Shown: positions 26,037 through 34,523 of the stretch, one piece after another | Position numbering within the stretch: position 1 is the stretch's first letter | How the letters are laid out: every line of letters starts with the position of its first letter | Assembly (NCBI GenBank): GCA_964432885.1 | Contig: CAYSPG010000010.1 | Span: forward strand, 77,795-141,794 | Direction of reading: 5' to 3' | DNA from: CAYSPG01 sp964432885 | Lineage (GTDB): Bacteria; Bacteroidota; Bacteroidia; AKYH767-A; OLB10 | DNA length: 64,000 bases | Notes under the pieces: model-generated | What the model saw: only the letters and a program-made list of their open reading frames with translations | Database searches by the model: none | Told to the model about the DNA's origin: nothing | Translations under genes and position numbers: made by a program

Positions 26037-28535
26037 TTAAAACTGCTGACCTAATACAAACGAAAATTTTCCAATTCCATTGCGTGAGTCGCCTTGTTCT
26101 TTGTCAAAGCGCCACCCGTAGTCAAGGCCAAGTAAACCAAACATTGGCAAGAAAATGCGCAAGCCTACACCTGCCGAGCGCTTAATATCAAACGGTGCAA
26201 ATTCACGAAACTTTAACCACGAGTTACCACCTTCTAAAAAGCCAAGAACATAAATAGTGGCATTGGGGTTTAATGAAATGGGGTAACGGATTTCGGTGGT
26301 AAACTTATCATATATGGTTCCGCCAACATCATTGCCTAATTTATCCTTTGGTGATAATGCATAGTTTTCAAATCCACGGAGGGCAATTATTTCTCTTCCG
26401 TCAAGCGAGTAACCGGTTAAGCCATCGCCTCCTAAATAAAATCTTTCAAAAGGTGATTGTCCAATTCCTTTGTCATAAAATCCTAAAAAGCCAAACTGAA
26501 GCTTGTTGTATAAAACCAAATTGCCTATAAGCTTAAGATACCATGCAGAACTAAATTTCCATTTATGGTATTCAATCCACTTATATTTTTCTTTATCCTC
26601 CATGGATGAATAATCTTTGTTGTTAAACAATGAGTAAGGCGGGGTAAACGAAAGCGAAAAAGTTATTTCTGAACCTTTGCGCGCGTAGATGGGCTGGTCA
26701 ACCGAACTTCGTGTTATGTTTTCGTCAAATGAAATGTTGTTAGATGTGCCGTTGCTAAATAAAAACGAAGAGTTGTAATTCTTGAGAGTGTAAATCTGGT
26801 AATTAATACCCTGGTAAAAAGTAAAATAATCATCAGGCCACTTGAGGCGTTTTTGCAAGCCAAGGGTTATGCCGTTGATATAAATTGCCTGCCTGTTTTC
26901 ATTTGAACGCTTATACCCGTTAGATTGAATAGACCTGTAAAGTGAAACGGTAAATGCATTAGGTTTTTTTCCTCCCAGCCATGGCTCGGTAAACGAAAGG
27001 TTATACGATTGGTAAAAGCGCCCGTTTGAAGTTGCATGTATGCCTAAGCGCTGGCCATCGCCCGATGGAAGAGGTGAGTACGAACGTTTATTAAAAATAT
27101 TACGTGCCGAAAAATTATTAAACGTAACACCAAGTGTTCCCACCACCTGATTGGCACCCCAACCTCCCGAAAGTTCCACCTGGTCGCTGGGTTTTTCCTC
27201 CACCTCGTATTCAACATCCACAGTTCCGTCCGTGGGGTTAGGCTTGGGGTTAACTCCAAGTTTTTCAGGATTAAAATACCCAAGTTGTGCAAGTTCACGT
27301 TGTGTACGTATAATATCGGTACGACTAAATAGCTGACCAGGCTTGGTACGCACTTCGCGCATTATTACCCTGTCGTTGGTTTTGGTGTTACCCTTAATTA
27401 TTACACGGTTTATACGTGCCTGCTTACCTTCGTAAATGCGCATTTCCAAATCAATGCTGTCGTTTTCAACAAGCACTTCAACAGGTTCTATATTAAAAAA
27501 CAAGTATCCATCATCCATGTAAAGAGAAGTAATGTCGCGGCTGTTTTCGCTCATGTACAATCCGCTTTCAAGTCGCTTGGCATTATACACATCACCACGC
27601 TTTATGCCTAGCGTTTTTCCAAGTTCCTGCGAGCTGTATTTGGTGTTGCCTATCCAGGTTATGTTACGAAAAAAATACTTTTTCCCTTCATCCAGTTTTA
27701 TTTCTATGTTGATGCGTCTTTTGTTATAATCATACACGGTGTCGGTAATTATTTTAGCATCACGAAATCCTTTTTCATTGTATTTGGCAATTATTTTTTC
27801 CTTGTCTTCGCTGTATGTTTGGTCAATAAACTTTGAGGCAGTAAATGGATTGTACCAATGTTTCTCTTTGGTTCCTTTCATGGCGCGGTGCAGCTTGCCT
27901 GTTTTTAACGATTCGTTTCCAATGTATTTTATATCATGAATTTTTACGCGCTTTCCCTTGTTTACTTTAATAAAAAGTATCTGGCTGTTTGCTTCTGTTG
28001 TATCTTTTCGAGCATCAATATCAACTTTTACACGCAAAAACTTTTTATCAATATAAAAATCGGCTACCTGGTTTTTTATTGTTTGAAGCAGGTTATCTGA
28101 AATTACTTTTCCTTTTGAAATATTTATGTTCTCACGAATTTTATCAGCATGTCCTTTTCGTACTCCTTCAAAGGCAAACTTTGAAAGGCGCGGCCGCTCC
28201 TGCAATTGAAGTTCAATAAATATCAGATTACCTTCAATGCGTGTTGCTACAATTTTTACATCGGTAAGTATGCCTTGTTTCCAAAGGTTTTCTATTGCTT
28301 TGGCAAACTTATCACCGGGTACTTTTACTTTTTCGCCAACACTTAATCCCGACAATATTTTAAGCGCGTTTTCGTCTAAAAATTTTACGCCCGATACGGT
28401 TATGCCGGCAATTTCATACTCTTTGGGCGATGCATAATCAATCACAAGGCTATCGTTACCAAGTTTTATTTGTGCTGATGTGTTAACGTAAGAAAGCAGG
28501 AGTACTAAAAGGGCAAGAAAAAGTTTTTTAAGCAT
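26037..28535 (-). CDS. bamA: Outer membrane protein assembly factor BamA
   Basis: Core of the BAM machine, which inserts beta-barrel proteins into the outer membrane. The 832 residues comprise a signal peptide (MLKKLFLALLVLLLSYVNTS), about five POTRA domains (residues 35-410, for example NTKTNDRVIMREVRTKPGQL) and a C-terminal Omp85 barrel (about 430-832) with GGDGLTGYSLDGRE and a last strand ending in the aromatic F typical of barrel proteins. An upstream in-frame extension was rejected: the ATG at 28533-28535 gives a clean signal peptide and overlaps the uppS stop by 8 nt (ATGCTTAA), suggesting coupling. Confidence 0.95.
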   Translation of the reverse strand: MLKKLFLALLVLLLSYVNTSAQIKLGNDSLVIDYASPKEYEIAGITVSGVKFLDENALKILSGLSVGEKVKVPGDKFAKAIENLWKQGILTDVKIVATRIEGNLIFIELQLQERPRLSKFAFEGVRKGHADKIRENINISKGKVISDNLLQTIKNQVADFYIDKKFLRVKVDIDARKDTTEANSQILFIKVNKGKRVKIHDIKYIGNESLKTGKLHRAMKGTKEKHWYNPFTASKFIDQTYSEDKEKIIAKYNEKGFRDAKIITDTVYDYNKRRINIEIKLDEGKKYFFRNITWIGNTKYSSQELGKTLGIKRGDVYNAKRLESGLYMSENSRDITSLYMDDGYLFFNIEPVEVLVENDSIDLEMRIYEGKQARINRVIIKGNTKTNDRVIMREVRTKPGQLFSRTDIIRTQRELAQLGYFNPEKLGVNPKPNPTDGTVDVEYEVEEKPSDQVELSGGWGANQVVGTLGVTFNNFSARNIFNKRSYSPLPSGDGQRLGIHATSNGRFYQSYNLSFTEPWLGGKKPNAFTVSLYRSIQSNGYKRSNENRQAIYINGITLGLQKRLKWPDDYFTFYQGINYQIYTLKNYNSSFLFSNGTSNNISFDENITRSSVDQPIYARKGSEITFSLSFTPPYSLFNNKDYSSMEDKEKYKWIEYHKWKFSSAWYLKLIGNLVLYNKLQFGFLGFYDKGIGQSPFERFYLGGDGLTGYSLDGREIIALRGFENYALSPKDKLGNDVGGTIYDKFTTEIRYPISLNPNATIYVLGFLEGGNSWLKFREFAPFDIKRSAGVGLRIFLPMFGLLGLDYGWRFDKEQGDSRNGIGKFSFVLGQQF

Positions 28536-29283
28536 GTTGTGTTTGGTGTGATGATTCATTAACACCGCCAAATCTGCGGTCGCGGTTTTGAAAATTTACA
28601 ATGGCTTCAAACAAATCTTCGCGTCTGAAATCAGGCCACAGTTTGTTGGTAAAGTATAATTCGGCATAGGCAATTTGCCAAAGCAAAAAATTAGAAATTC
28701 GCTGCTCGCCACTAGTTCGTATCATAAGTTCAGGGTCGGCAATGTTGGCTGTGGTAAGGTGTTTTTCAAATTCTTTATCTGTAATGTTATTGGCTTTAAG
28801 TTTTCCGGCCTCGACAAGAGATGCAATACTTTTTACAGCATTTATTATTTCCCAGCGGGCACTGTAGCTAAGGGCAAGTATTAATGTCATGCGGGTATTA
28901 GAGGCTGTTTTTTCAATGGCGGCTTTTAAATTTTTTCGGCAAAGGGGTGGCAGGCTTTGGGTGTCACCAATGGTTTGCAGGCGAATGTTGTTATCCATAA
29001 GCGTTTTGGTTTCTTTGCTTATGGTGGTTACCAGCAGTTCCATCAATGCATTTATTTCAAGTTTGGGGCGACTCCAGTTTTCGGTGCTAAAAGCGTACAG
29101 AGTAAGGTATTTAATTCCTATTTCGGCAGCACCTTCAACAGTATCGCGCACGGCAGCAACTCCGTGTTTATGACCAAATACACGCAGTTTGCCCTGCTGT
29201 TTGGCCCATCTTCCATTGCCATCCATAATTATGGCTATGTGTTGTGGCAGGCGGCTGTTATCTATTTGCTGTTTAAAGCTCAT
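28528..29283 (-). CDS. uppS: Isoprenyl transferase (undecaprenyl diphosphate synthase)
   Basis: Cis-prenyltransferase making the C55 lipid carrier for peptidoglycan and polysaccharide export. Length 251 residues. Motifs: IAIIMDGNGRWAKQQGK with the catalytic Asp, FGHKHG, TLYAFSTENWSRP, and the C-terminal ELMIRTSGEQRISNFLLWQ and WPDFRREDL. The start is ATG 29281-29283 (MSFKQQ); a longer version would begin at a TTG lying inside the promoter box. First gene of the uppS-bamA-ompH-ompH operon, a common Bacteroidota order. Confidence 0.95.
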   Translation of the reverse strand: MSFKQQIDNSRLPQHIAIIMDGNGRWAKQQGKLRVFGHKHGVAAVRDTVEGAAEIGIKYLTLYAFSTENWSRPKLEINALMELLVTTISKETKTLMDNNIRLQTIGDTQSLPPLCRKNLKAAIEKTASNTRMTLILALSYSARWEIINAVKSIASLVEAGKLKANNITDKEFEKHLTTANIADPELMIRTSGEQRISNFLLWQIAYAELYFTNKLWPDFRREDLFEAIVNFQNRDRRFGGVNESSHQTQHA

Positions 29284-29298
29284 TTTTTTAACGAACGG

Positions 29299-29306
29299 CA
29301 AATGTA
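29299..29306 (-). promoter_or_regulatory. Candidate -7 box of the uppS-bamA operon
   Basis: Minus strand reads TACATTTG, a perfect TAnnTTTG match, 15 nt before the uppS ATG. No TTG at the usual -33 spacing. Confidence 0.5.
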
Positions 29307-29573
29307 AAATTTTAGCTCATTGAGGCGTTTACCTCATTTGTTAAGATATAAACCCCACGGTTTCTTCACTTTTAAGGATGTAGTTATGATTTAAAACAAC
29401 CCATACAGAGTGTACAGGCAAGGGTTGATATCAACGCAAAACAGGTGGTTGTTATTTTGAGGCTGCTGATTTGTTTAAAACCAGAGATGCACATTATTGG
29501 TTGATGGCATAAATTGATTTAATGACGGAGTGATAGTACAGTGTTATTATTTTATTTTACAAAACTGCCGTGC

Positions 29574-29834
29574 CTATTTTCCAAATTCTACTTCATAGGT
29601 TATGCCTGTAACTTCGGTAAGCTCGGTAAGTGATTGCTTTAGCAGATTTTGTGTAATACTGTTGCCTGCAATTACTAATTCGTAAATGCCTAAATCATTC
29701 ATCCACACTCCGGGTGGTAGTTCGGTTTCGTCACTTGTAAATACTTCAATGGTAAGTTCATTGGTTTCGTGGTCAAACAATTCGTCTTTTATGCAGGGAT
29801 AATCGGTTTGGGTAAATAATTTTTGGGTTATCAT
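29574..29834 (-). CDS. Small acidic protein, function unknown
   Basis: Protein of 86 residues, acidic, with no signal peptide or membrane segment. Features: a central PPGVWMNDLGIYELVIAG segment (about 41-58) that looks like a compact beta-alpha domain, and a C-terminal LTELTEVTGITYEVEFGK. I do not recognise the family. It lies 3 nt downstream of the phosphodiesterase gene and is surely co-transcribed with it, so a role near lipid or phosphodiester metabolism is possible but unproven. Confidence 0.6.
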   Translation of the reverse strand: MITQKLFTQTDYPCIKDELFDHETNELTIEVFTSDETELPPGVWMNDLGIYELVIAGNSITQNLLKQSLTELTEVTGITYEVEFGK

Positions 29835-29837
29835 GTG

Positions 29838-30662
29838 TTAGTTTTCTTTTTTTATCAATGATATCAGCACATCGGGGTAATCGGTAATAATTCCATCCAC
29901 ACCCAGTGAAATAAGTTGGCGCATGTGCGCTAGGTTATTTACTGTCCAGGGGATAACTTTAATATCCTTTTTTTTGCAAAATAATAGCATTTGGGCATTA
30001 ACAAGCGTATGATGGGGGCTGTATGTTTGTGGTATAAAATCCAGCATATCCAAAAACTGCTGCACGGGCATATCGTTTTCATTAAGGCCAGCAAGTTTTA
30101 TGTGCGGGTACATCAGGTGCAGGTGTTTTAATATGCGCATGTCAAACGATTGTAAGTTAAAATGCTTAATTTGTTTTAGCTGCAACACACCGACTACCAG
30201 TGCACAAAATTTTTCGGGCACCGGGTGATACATGTTATCGCCTTGAGGCAAACTTTTTATTTCGATGTTGTAGTGAATGGCGGGCAGCTTGTTTTGCGCA
30301 CAAAAATTTTCTACACTGTCAATAACATCAGCCAAAAGGGGTTTATGTGCTGCAATGTTTTGCTGATGTATAAAACCGGGATGTGGTTTGGTGCCGCAGT
30401 TGTATTGTTTTACTTCATCATACATCATGCGGTAAATGTTATGCTCCATTTCATGGGCCTGTGCAATGGTGTTTCCGTTTTTATCCAGGCATATCTGGTG
30501 ATTCATCCACGGTTCGTGCGATACCAGTACCTGCTCATCGACAGTAATTACAACATCCAGCTCAATGGCGGTAACACCCAGCTCAACGGCTTTTAAAAAA
30601 GCGGGAATCGTATTTTCGGGCAACAAACCCCTGCAGCCGCGGTGGCCGTGTATGTAAAACAT
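29838..30662 (-). CDS. Glycerophosphodiester phosphodiesterase family protein
   Basis: GDPD-type TIM-barrel enzyme (274 residues), expected to split glycerophosphodiesters into glycerol-3-phosphate and an alcohol. The N-terminal catalytic motif HRGCRGLLPENTIPAF holds the two key residues His and Glu; AIELDVVITVDEQVLVSHEP supplies the metal-binding Glu/Asp and second His. YNIEIKS and the closing MRQLISLGVDGIITDYPDVL are family motifs. No signal peptide, so the cytoplasm is likely. Confidence 0.92.
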   Translation of the reverse strand: MFYIHGHRGCRGLLPENTIPAFLKAVELGVTAIELDVVITVDEQVLVSHEPWMNHQICLDKNGNTIAQAHEMEHNIYRMMYDEVKQYNCGTKPHPGFIHQQNIAAHKPLLADVIDSVENFCAQNKLPAIHYNIEIKSLPQGDNMYHPVPEKFCALVVGVLQLKQIKHFNLQSFDMRILKHLHLMYPHIKLAGLNENDMPVQQFLDMLDFIPQTYSPHHTLVNAQMLLFCKKKDIKVIPWTVNNLAHMRQLISLGVDGIITDYPDVLISLIKKEN

Positions 30663-30884
30663 AGTTGCGTTTTATATTGTGCAAAATAAATTAATATGCC
30701 GATAGGTTTTTAATTGGCAACAGGGAAAAAGGTAATTTTTAGGCTCGGCAACCATGCTTATAAATTCAGAAAACCCTACAGGGGTTACGTACAATGGCAA
30801 TTTTGATGTTATACGATCGTATTAAACACAAGCACACATTGTAAGGTTGTATAAACTTACTTTTAAAAACAGGCTTGTTAATAC

Positions 30885-30919
30885 AAAAAACCCCGACAGT
30901 ATATTAACCACTGCAGGGA
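30885..30919 (-). terminator. Probable terminator of the small gene 30955-31254
   Basis: Minus strand: CCCTG-CAGT pairs with ACTG-T-CGGGG (one bulge, one G-U) and is followed by a run of T. Confidence 0.6.
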
Positions 30920-30932
30920 TTTACTGGTTACA

Positions 30933-30984
30933 GTTTACGGTTTACAGTTTGGTGTTAGTTAATTGCAAACTGTAAACCGTAAAC
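30933..30984. repeat. Perfect 18-bp inverted repeat of the heptad type
   Basis: Arms 30933-30950 (GTTTACGGTTTACAGTTT) and 30967-30984 are exact reverse complements around a 16-nt loop. The right arm lies inside the last codons of the gene at 30955-31254; the left arm is past its stop. The same words recur in the rpsQ-rplN and infA-rpmJ spacers. Confidence 0.85.
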
Positions 30985-31254
30985 GTTCTCCTGCAATTTC
31001 TTTCCCGTTATGCTTACCTCATCACGCGGTATCCCCACCTCCGCATCATCTTTTACATAAACGGCAATGTACTTAAACACAGCGCTGGTTTGTGTATCGG
31101 CAAGTTCTGTGGTATCCACGTAGGTGGTTTTGGTAATAAACTTAAAAAACTTCATACCCTTGCCATCGTTATGTTCGGCATACAGGTTAATGCAATCGGT
31201 GCCACCCCTTAAGGGTATCAGCAATCGCCTGGGATGTATTTTGCCGTTGCTCAT
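30955..31254 (-). CDS. Hypothetical protein, possibly a truncated remnant
   Basis: Protein of 99 residues starting MSNGKIHPRRLLIPL at ATG 31252-31254; a longer frame is open upstream but shows no family-like sequence. The C-terminal half (YVDTTELADTQTSAVFKYIA, VGIPRDEVSIT) resembles the last beta strands of a fibronectin-III-like or similar domain found at the end of longer Bacteroidota proteins, so this may be a surviving C-terminal piece. Its final residues are encoded by an arm of the 18-bp inverted repeat. I would treat expression as unproven. Confidence 0.45.
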   Translation of the reverse strand: MSNGKIHPRRLLIPLRGGTDCINLYAEHNDGKGMKFFKFITKTTYVDTTELADTQTSAVFKYIAVYVKDDAEVGIPRDEVSITGKKLQENVYGLQFAIN

Positions 31255-31531
31255 TTTCAATTGGGATATTTGGTGTAAACGCAAAAAATTTGTCGCTGGT
31301 ATAACTTGTGAATGAAAAAGTGGGGGATAAGTGAAACAAGCGATGTCAGGGATATGGAAAAGGTGATATGCGCATACGGTAAATGTGATTGCCTGATGCA
31401 AAAATTATCAGTTTTGCCAATGGGTAATCCTGCTGTAAGCAATAGACATTATATATTATCCGGTAAACCAACTGCCCAACTATATTTTTATCACAATGAA
31501 ACTTTTTGATACGTTTTTGCCCTTACTATTA
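31255..31531. other. Intergenic stretch, nothing recognised
   Basis: Short open frames exist on both strands here, but none has family-like sequence. The region upstream of the lipoprotein gene is ordinary AT-rich DNA ending in its promoter box. Confidence 0.5.
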
Positions 31532-31539
31532 TACATTTG
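31532..31539 (+). promoter_or_regulatory. Candidate promoter of the lipoprotein gene
   Basis: TACATTTG, exact TAnnTTTG, 30 nt before the ATG at 31570. A TTG at 31506-31508 lies 23 nt upstream. An alternative TTG start at 31537 lies inside this box and was rejected. Confidence 0.6.
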
Positions 31540-31569
31540 TTTGTTCCATTAACCTTAATACTCACAAAA

Positions 31570-32658
31570 ATGAAAATTCAAACCCCAAAATTACTGCCTT
31601 CATTTATTGTGGCAGTTGCTGCCGTAGCTTTGTTGCTTGCGGCATGCAAAAAAGATAAAGAGGACACAACACCTCAAACCCCACCTGCTGTTGTTGATGC
31701 ATTTATCACCGGGCGGGTACACACTCCCACAGACATAGCAGTGGGCGCAGCAACAGTTAAAGCCGGTATTTACCAAACGCAAACCGATAAGGACGGTATG
31801 TTTAGCCTTAACGTGGCCGCAGGAGACTATACCCTTACCATACAAACCGGCAGCGGGCACATATTCAGAACCGAAATACCGGTAAGTATTGCAGCCAAAC
31901 AAACAATAGTGCTTACCGACCCGCAAACCCTGCTTTCGCAGATTAAACCGCTTGCTTATATACCAGGAGCCTTTGATGAAATTGAAACAATAATAACTGT
32001 TGACCTGGGTTATGCTGCCACCGCTATTGCAATAAGCGACCTTGACAACCTGGCATATATAAAAGACTTTGGTGGTATGTTTTTTAACTGCGGAGCACCT
32101 GGTAGTCTCGACAGCTTAAAGTACACCAACCTTAGCGACTATGTAAATTACTGGGGAAGCATTTATGCATCCGACTTTGCTGTTGAATACCTTACAGGCG
32201 ATGGCAACTGGAGGCTTACATCAGCTTCGTCCACACAAACAACACATAAAAATCATGCCCACGAAGAAGGGTTTAGCACCATGACAACCTGCAATACCCC
32301 GATGGTGGGTGGTTTTTTGCCGGATAGTGTATTGTGCACCTCCAAATCAGGCAGCACAGGTATGGTTACCCATGCCGATATTTATGATGCAAACATCATT
32401 ACCCTGCTGGGAAAAGATTCCATTGATATATATTACAACCTGGGTGGATGGGAAAAAATCAGCGTGGTGGATGCACCTTTTACCACCATTATAGAAGACA
32501 ACTCCGTTACCGCCAACGGGCCGCTTGCCACTTCATGCGATTTAAATGGCACGGTAGCAGGTGGCAAAATATTTTACACCACTTTTCATAACCATCCGCA
32601 AGGCGGCATAAGCCCCGATGTAAAAAACATTTTGCAGTATTTTATTCTGAATTTATAA
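31570..32658 (+). CDS. Lipoprotein with carboxypeptidase-regulatory-like domain
   Basis: Protein of 362 residues with a lipobox LLAAC (Cys 26) followed by a charged and Thr/Pro linker (KKDKEDTTPQTPP), so probably lipid-anchored. Residues about 38-110 look like a CarboxypepD-reg/transthyretin-like fold: ITGRVHTPTDIAVGAATVKA, then TDKDGMFSLNVAAGDYTLTI. The remaining 250 residues are not recognised. They contain four Cys and end in a His-containing segment (FYTTFHNHPQGGISPDVKN). The role at the cell surface is unknown. It has its own promoter and terminator. Confidence 0.75.
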   Translation: MKIQTPKLLPSFIVAVAAVALLLAACKKDKEDTTPQTPPAVVDAFITGRVHTPTDIAVGAATVKAGIYQTQTDKDGMFSLNVAAGDYTLTIQTGSGHIFRTEIPVSIAAKQTIVLTDPQTLLSQIKPLAYIPGAFDEIETIITVDLGYAATAIAISDLDNLAYIKDFGGMFFNCGAPGSLDSLKYTNLSDYVNYWGSIYASDFAVEYLTGDGNWRLTSASSTQTTHKNHAHEEGFSTMTTCNTPMVGGFLPDSVLCTSKSGSTGMVTHADIYDANIITLLGKDSIDIYYNLGGWEKISVVDAPFTTIIEDNSVTANGPLATSCDLNGTVAGGKIFYTTFHNHPQGGISPDVKNILQYFILNL

Positions 32659-32695
32659 GCAGCATTTGTAGCCAGGCATTCATAACATGCATGCG

Positions 32696-32733
32696 CCCCG
32701 GCAGGATATCAAATTCTGCCGGGGTTTTGTTTT
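32696..32733 (+). terminator. Intrinsic terminator of the lipoprotein gene
   Basis: Stem CCCCGGCA/TGCCGGGG (32696-32703 with 32717-32724), plus one more pair, followed by TTTTGTTTTTT. Confidence 0.88.
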
Positions 32734-33537
32734 TTAATGACGGCTAGTGTTGCTTGCAAGCTGAAAAAAAGTGATGGAAAGGTTGGAGGATGTGTTGCTA
32801 TAACAATATGATCCCTTTTGGATTAAGCTGCATTAAATTAAAACCATGAATCAAATACCAAAGTCAAGATAGATAGTGGAAAAATATTAACGGATTACAC
32901 CTGAACGCAAAGTAAAAGATATGCCAACCCTTTGAGGCTTTTAACACATTCCACCTGCTTCATGGCTTTTCTACATACAATGGTTGTGACATTTGCAGAG
33001 GTTTAAATTTTGGTATAGTTATTATCGGTTGTGCAATATATTATGGCAGGCGAAAAAATGAGTTGAACTTTGCCTTTAGATACAATTATTAAACGGCCGG
33101 GTGCTGCAATTGCAGACTGCATTAGTGCATATCTAATTAATCATCAACTGCAAAATTCGGCCCAAAGTGAGAAAAGTTAAACACCGGTACTCATTGCTGT
33201 TTAATCAAATATCAGCATTAACTTACGCATTAGCACCCACTACTAACATCCAAATCTATGTAAACAAATTGATTATCAAATAAACTGCTGGCCATAAAAC
33301 CATCCATCTTACAGCAATATCGCAAAAGCCATAGTAATAGGTAGATGGAATTTATTTTTACCAAAATCAGTTCAATTTCTTAAAAAATCTGGCACAGCCG
33401 GCTATCATTTTGCTTGTTTGGTATCCGCAAAAAGCAAAATTTATTAAAAAAAGTGTTAGCCGGGTTGATATTAACCCGCGTTTTACCTCTTAAAAGCTCA
33501 GCTTGTGCTAAAATTAAAAAAATATTTTCGCCATAAG
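32734..33537. other. About 0.8 kb apparently non-coding region before the str operon
   Basis: No credible frame, tRNA or rRNA seen on either strand. It holds a 9-bp hairpin (33407-33415 with 33432-33440) and a CGGGTT/AACCCG hairpin near 33463. The length is notable next to the tightly packed ribosomal cluster. It could hide a small RNA, regulatory DNA or a fully decayed gene. Confidence 0.5.
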
Positions 33538-33567
33538 TTGCAGATGTAAAAACAATGTCTACATTTG
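33538..33567 (+). promoter_or_regulatory. Promoter of the ribosomal supercluster
   Basis: TTG at 33538-33540, a 19-nt spacer, then TACATTTG at 33560-33567: a textbook Bacteroidota -33/-7 pair. Transcription should start near 33573, giving a leader of about 40 nt to the rpsL ATG. Confidence 0.85.
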
Positions 33568-33611
33568 CAGTCCCAAAAAAATTGGGTTATTATACATACT
33601 AAATAATTACG

Positions 33612-34010
33612 ATGCCTACTATTCAGCAATTGATAAGAATAGGCCGCTCTAAGATTCAGGACAAATCAAAGTCCCCGGCCTTAACGTCATGTCCCCAAAG
33701 AAGGGGCGTTTGCACACGCGTGTACACCACCACTCCTAAAAAACCAAATTCAGCGTTAAGGAAAGTAGCCCGTGTGCGCCTTACCAATAAATTCGAAGTT
33801 ACCGCTTACATTCCTGGCGAAGGTCATAACCTTCAGGAACACTCTATTGTGCTTATCCGCGGAGGTAGGGTAAAAGACCTTCCTGGTGTGCGTTATCACA
33901 TCATTCGTGGTGCATTAGACACTTCGGGTGTTGAAGGCCGTAACCAGCGCAGAAGCAAATACGGAACCAAAAAACCAAAAGCAGGAGCAGCCGCTGCCGC
34001 TAAAAAATAA
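33612..34010 (+). CDS. rpsL: 30S ribosomal protein uS12
   Basis: Decoding-centre protein of 132 residues, first gene of the supercluster. The streptomycin-region motif TTPKKPNSALRKVARVRL (about 40-57) has the wild-type Lys pair. GGRVKDLPGVRYH (about 84-96) includes Asp89, equivalent to the Asp that is methylthiolated in E. coli. C-terminal tail rich in Lys and Ala. The leader before ATG has no Shine-Dalgarno sequence, only A/T bases. rpsG follows after 21 nt. Confidence 0.98.
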   Translation: MPTIQQLIRIGRSKIQDKSKSPALTSCPQRRGVCTRVYTTTPKKPNSALRKVARVRLTNKFEVTAYIPGEGHNLQEHSIVLIRGGRVKDLPGVRYHIIRGALDTSGVEGRNQRRSKYGTKKPKAGAAAAAKK

Positions 34011-34031
34011 TTTTAAACAGTTTAGATTTAC

Positions 34032-34499
34032 ATGAGAAAGTCCAAGCCAAAAAAGAGAATATTATTACCTGATCCAAAATTTAACGATCAGTTGGTTACC
34101 CGTTTTGTAAACGGCATGATGGAAGAAGGCAAAAAGGGCGTAGCCTATCGCATATTTTATGATGCATTGGATAAAGTAGCCGAAAAAACCAAAGAGGATG
34201 GTTTGGAGCAATGGAGAAAGGCGCTAAACAATATTATGCCAATGGTAGAAGTTCGCAGCCGCAGGGTAGGTGGTGCCACTTTCCAAATTCCATCTGAAGT
34301 ACGTCCTGACCGTAAAACGGCATTGGGCATAAAATGGATGGTTACCTATTCCCGACTTCGCAACGAAAAGTCAATGTCTGATAAACTTGCAGGCGAAATT
34401 ATTGCCGCTGCCAAAGGCGAAGGCGCTGCCGTAAAAAAGAAAGACGACACCCACCGTATGGCCGAAGCAAACAAAGCATTTTCACACTTTAGAATTTAA
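34032..34499 (+). CDS. rpsG: 30S ribosomal protein uS7
   Basis: Head-domain assembly initiator that binds the 3' major domain of 16S rRNA; 155 residues, the usual length. Signatures: LLPDPKFNDQLVTRFVNGMM near the N terminus, VEVRSRRVGGATFQIPSEVR (about 74-93, the beta hairpin that reaches the exit site) and a C-terminal KKKDDTHRMAEANKAFSHF. In E. coli S7 is the translational regulator of the str operon; whether that holds here is unknown. fusA starts 24 nt later. Confidence 0.98.
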   Translation: MRKSKPKKRILLPDPKFNDQLVTRFVNGMMEEGKKGVAYRIFYDALDKVAEKTKEDGLEQWRKALNNIMPMVEVRSRRVGGATFQIPSEVRPDRKTALGIKWMVTYSRLRNEKSMSDKLAGEIIAAAKGEGAAVKKKDDTHRMAEANKAFSHFRI

Positions 34500-34523
34500 T
34501 ACAATCAGACAAGGACAAAGCAA

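Noticed and set aside
28536..28571. Longer N terminus of BamA
   Set aside because: It would precede the signal peptide with charged residues; MLKKLF is the normal start.
29284..29301. Longer N terminus of UppS
   Set aside because: It begins at a TTG that lies within the TACATTTG promoter box.
31312..31509. 65-residue plus-strand frame
   Set aside because: No family-like sequence, antisense to an open frame, no promoter box.
32734..33537. Possible tRNA gene near the ribosomal promoter
   Set aside because: No cloverleaf, TTC loop or anticodon arm could be built from any segment.
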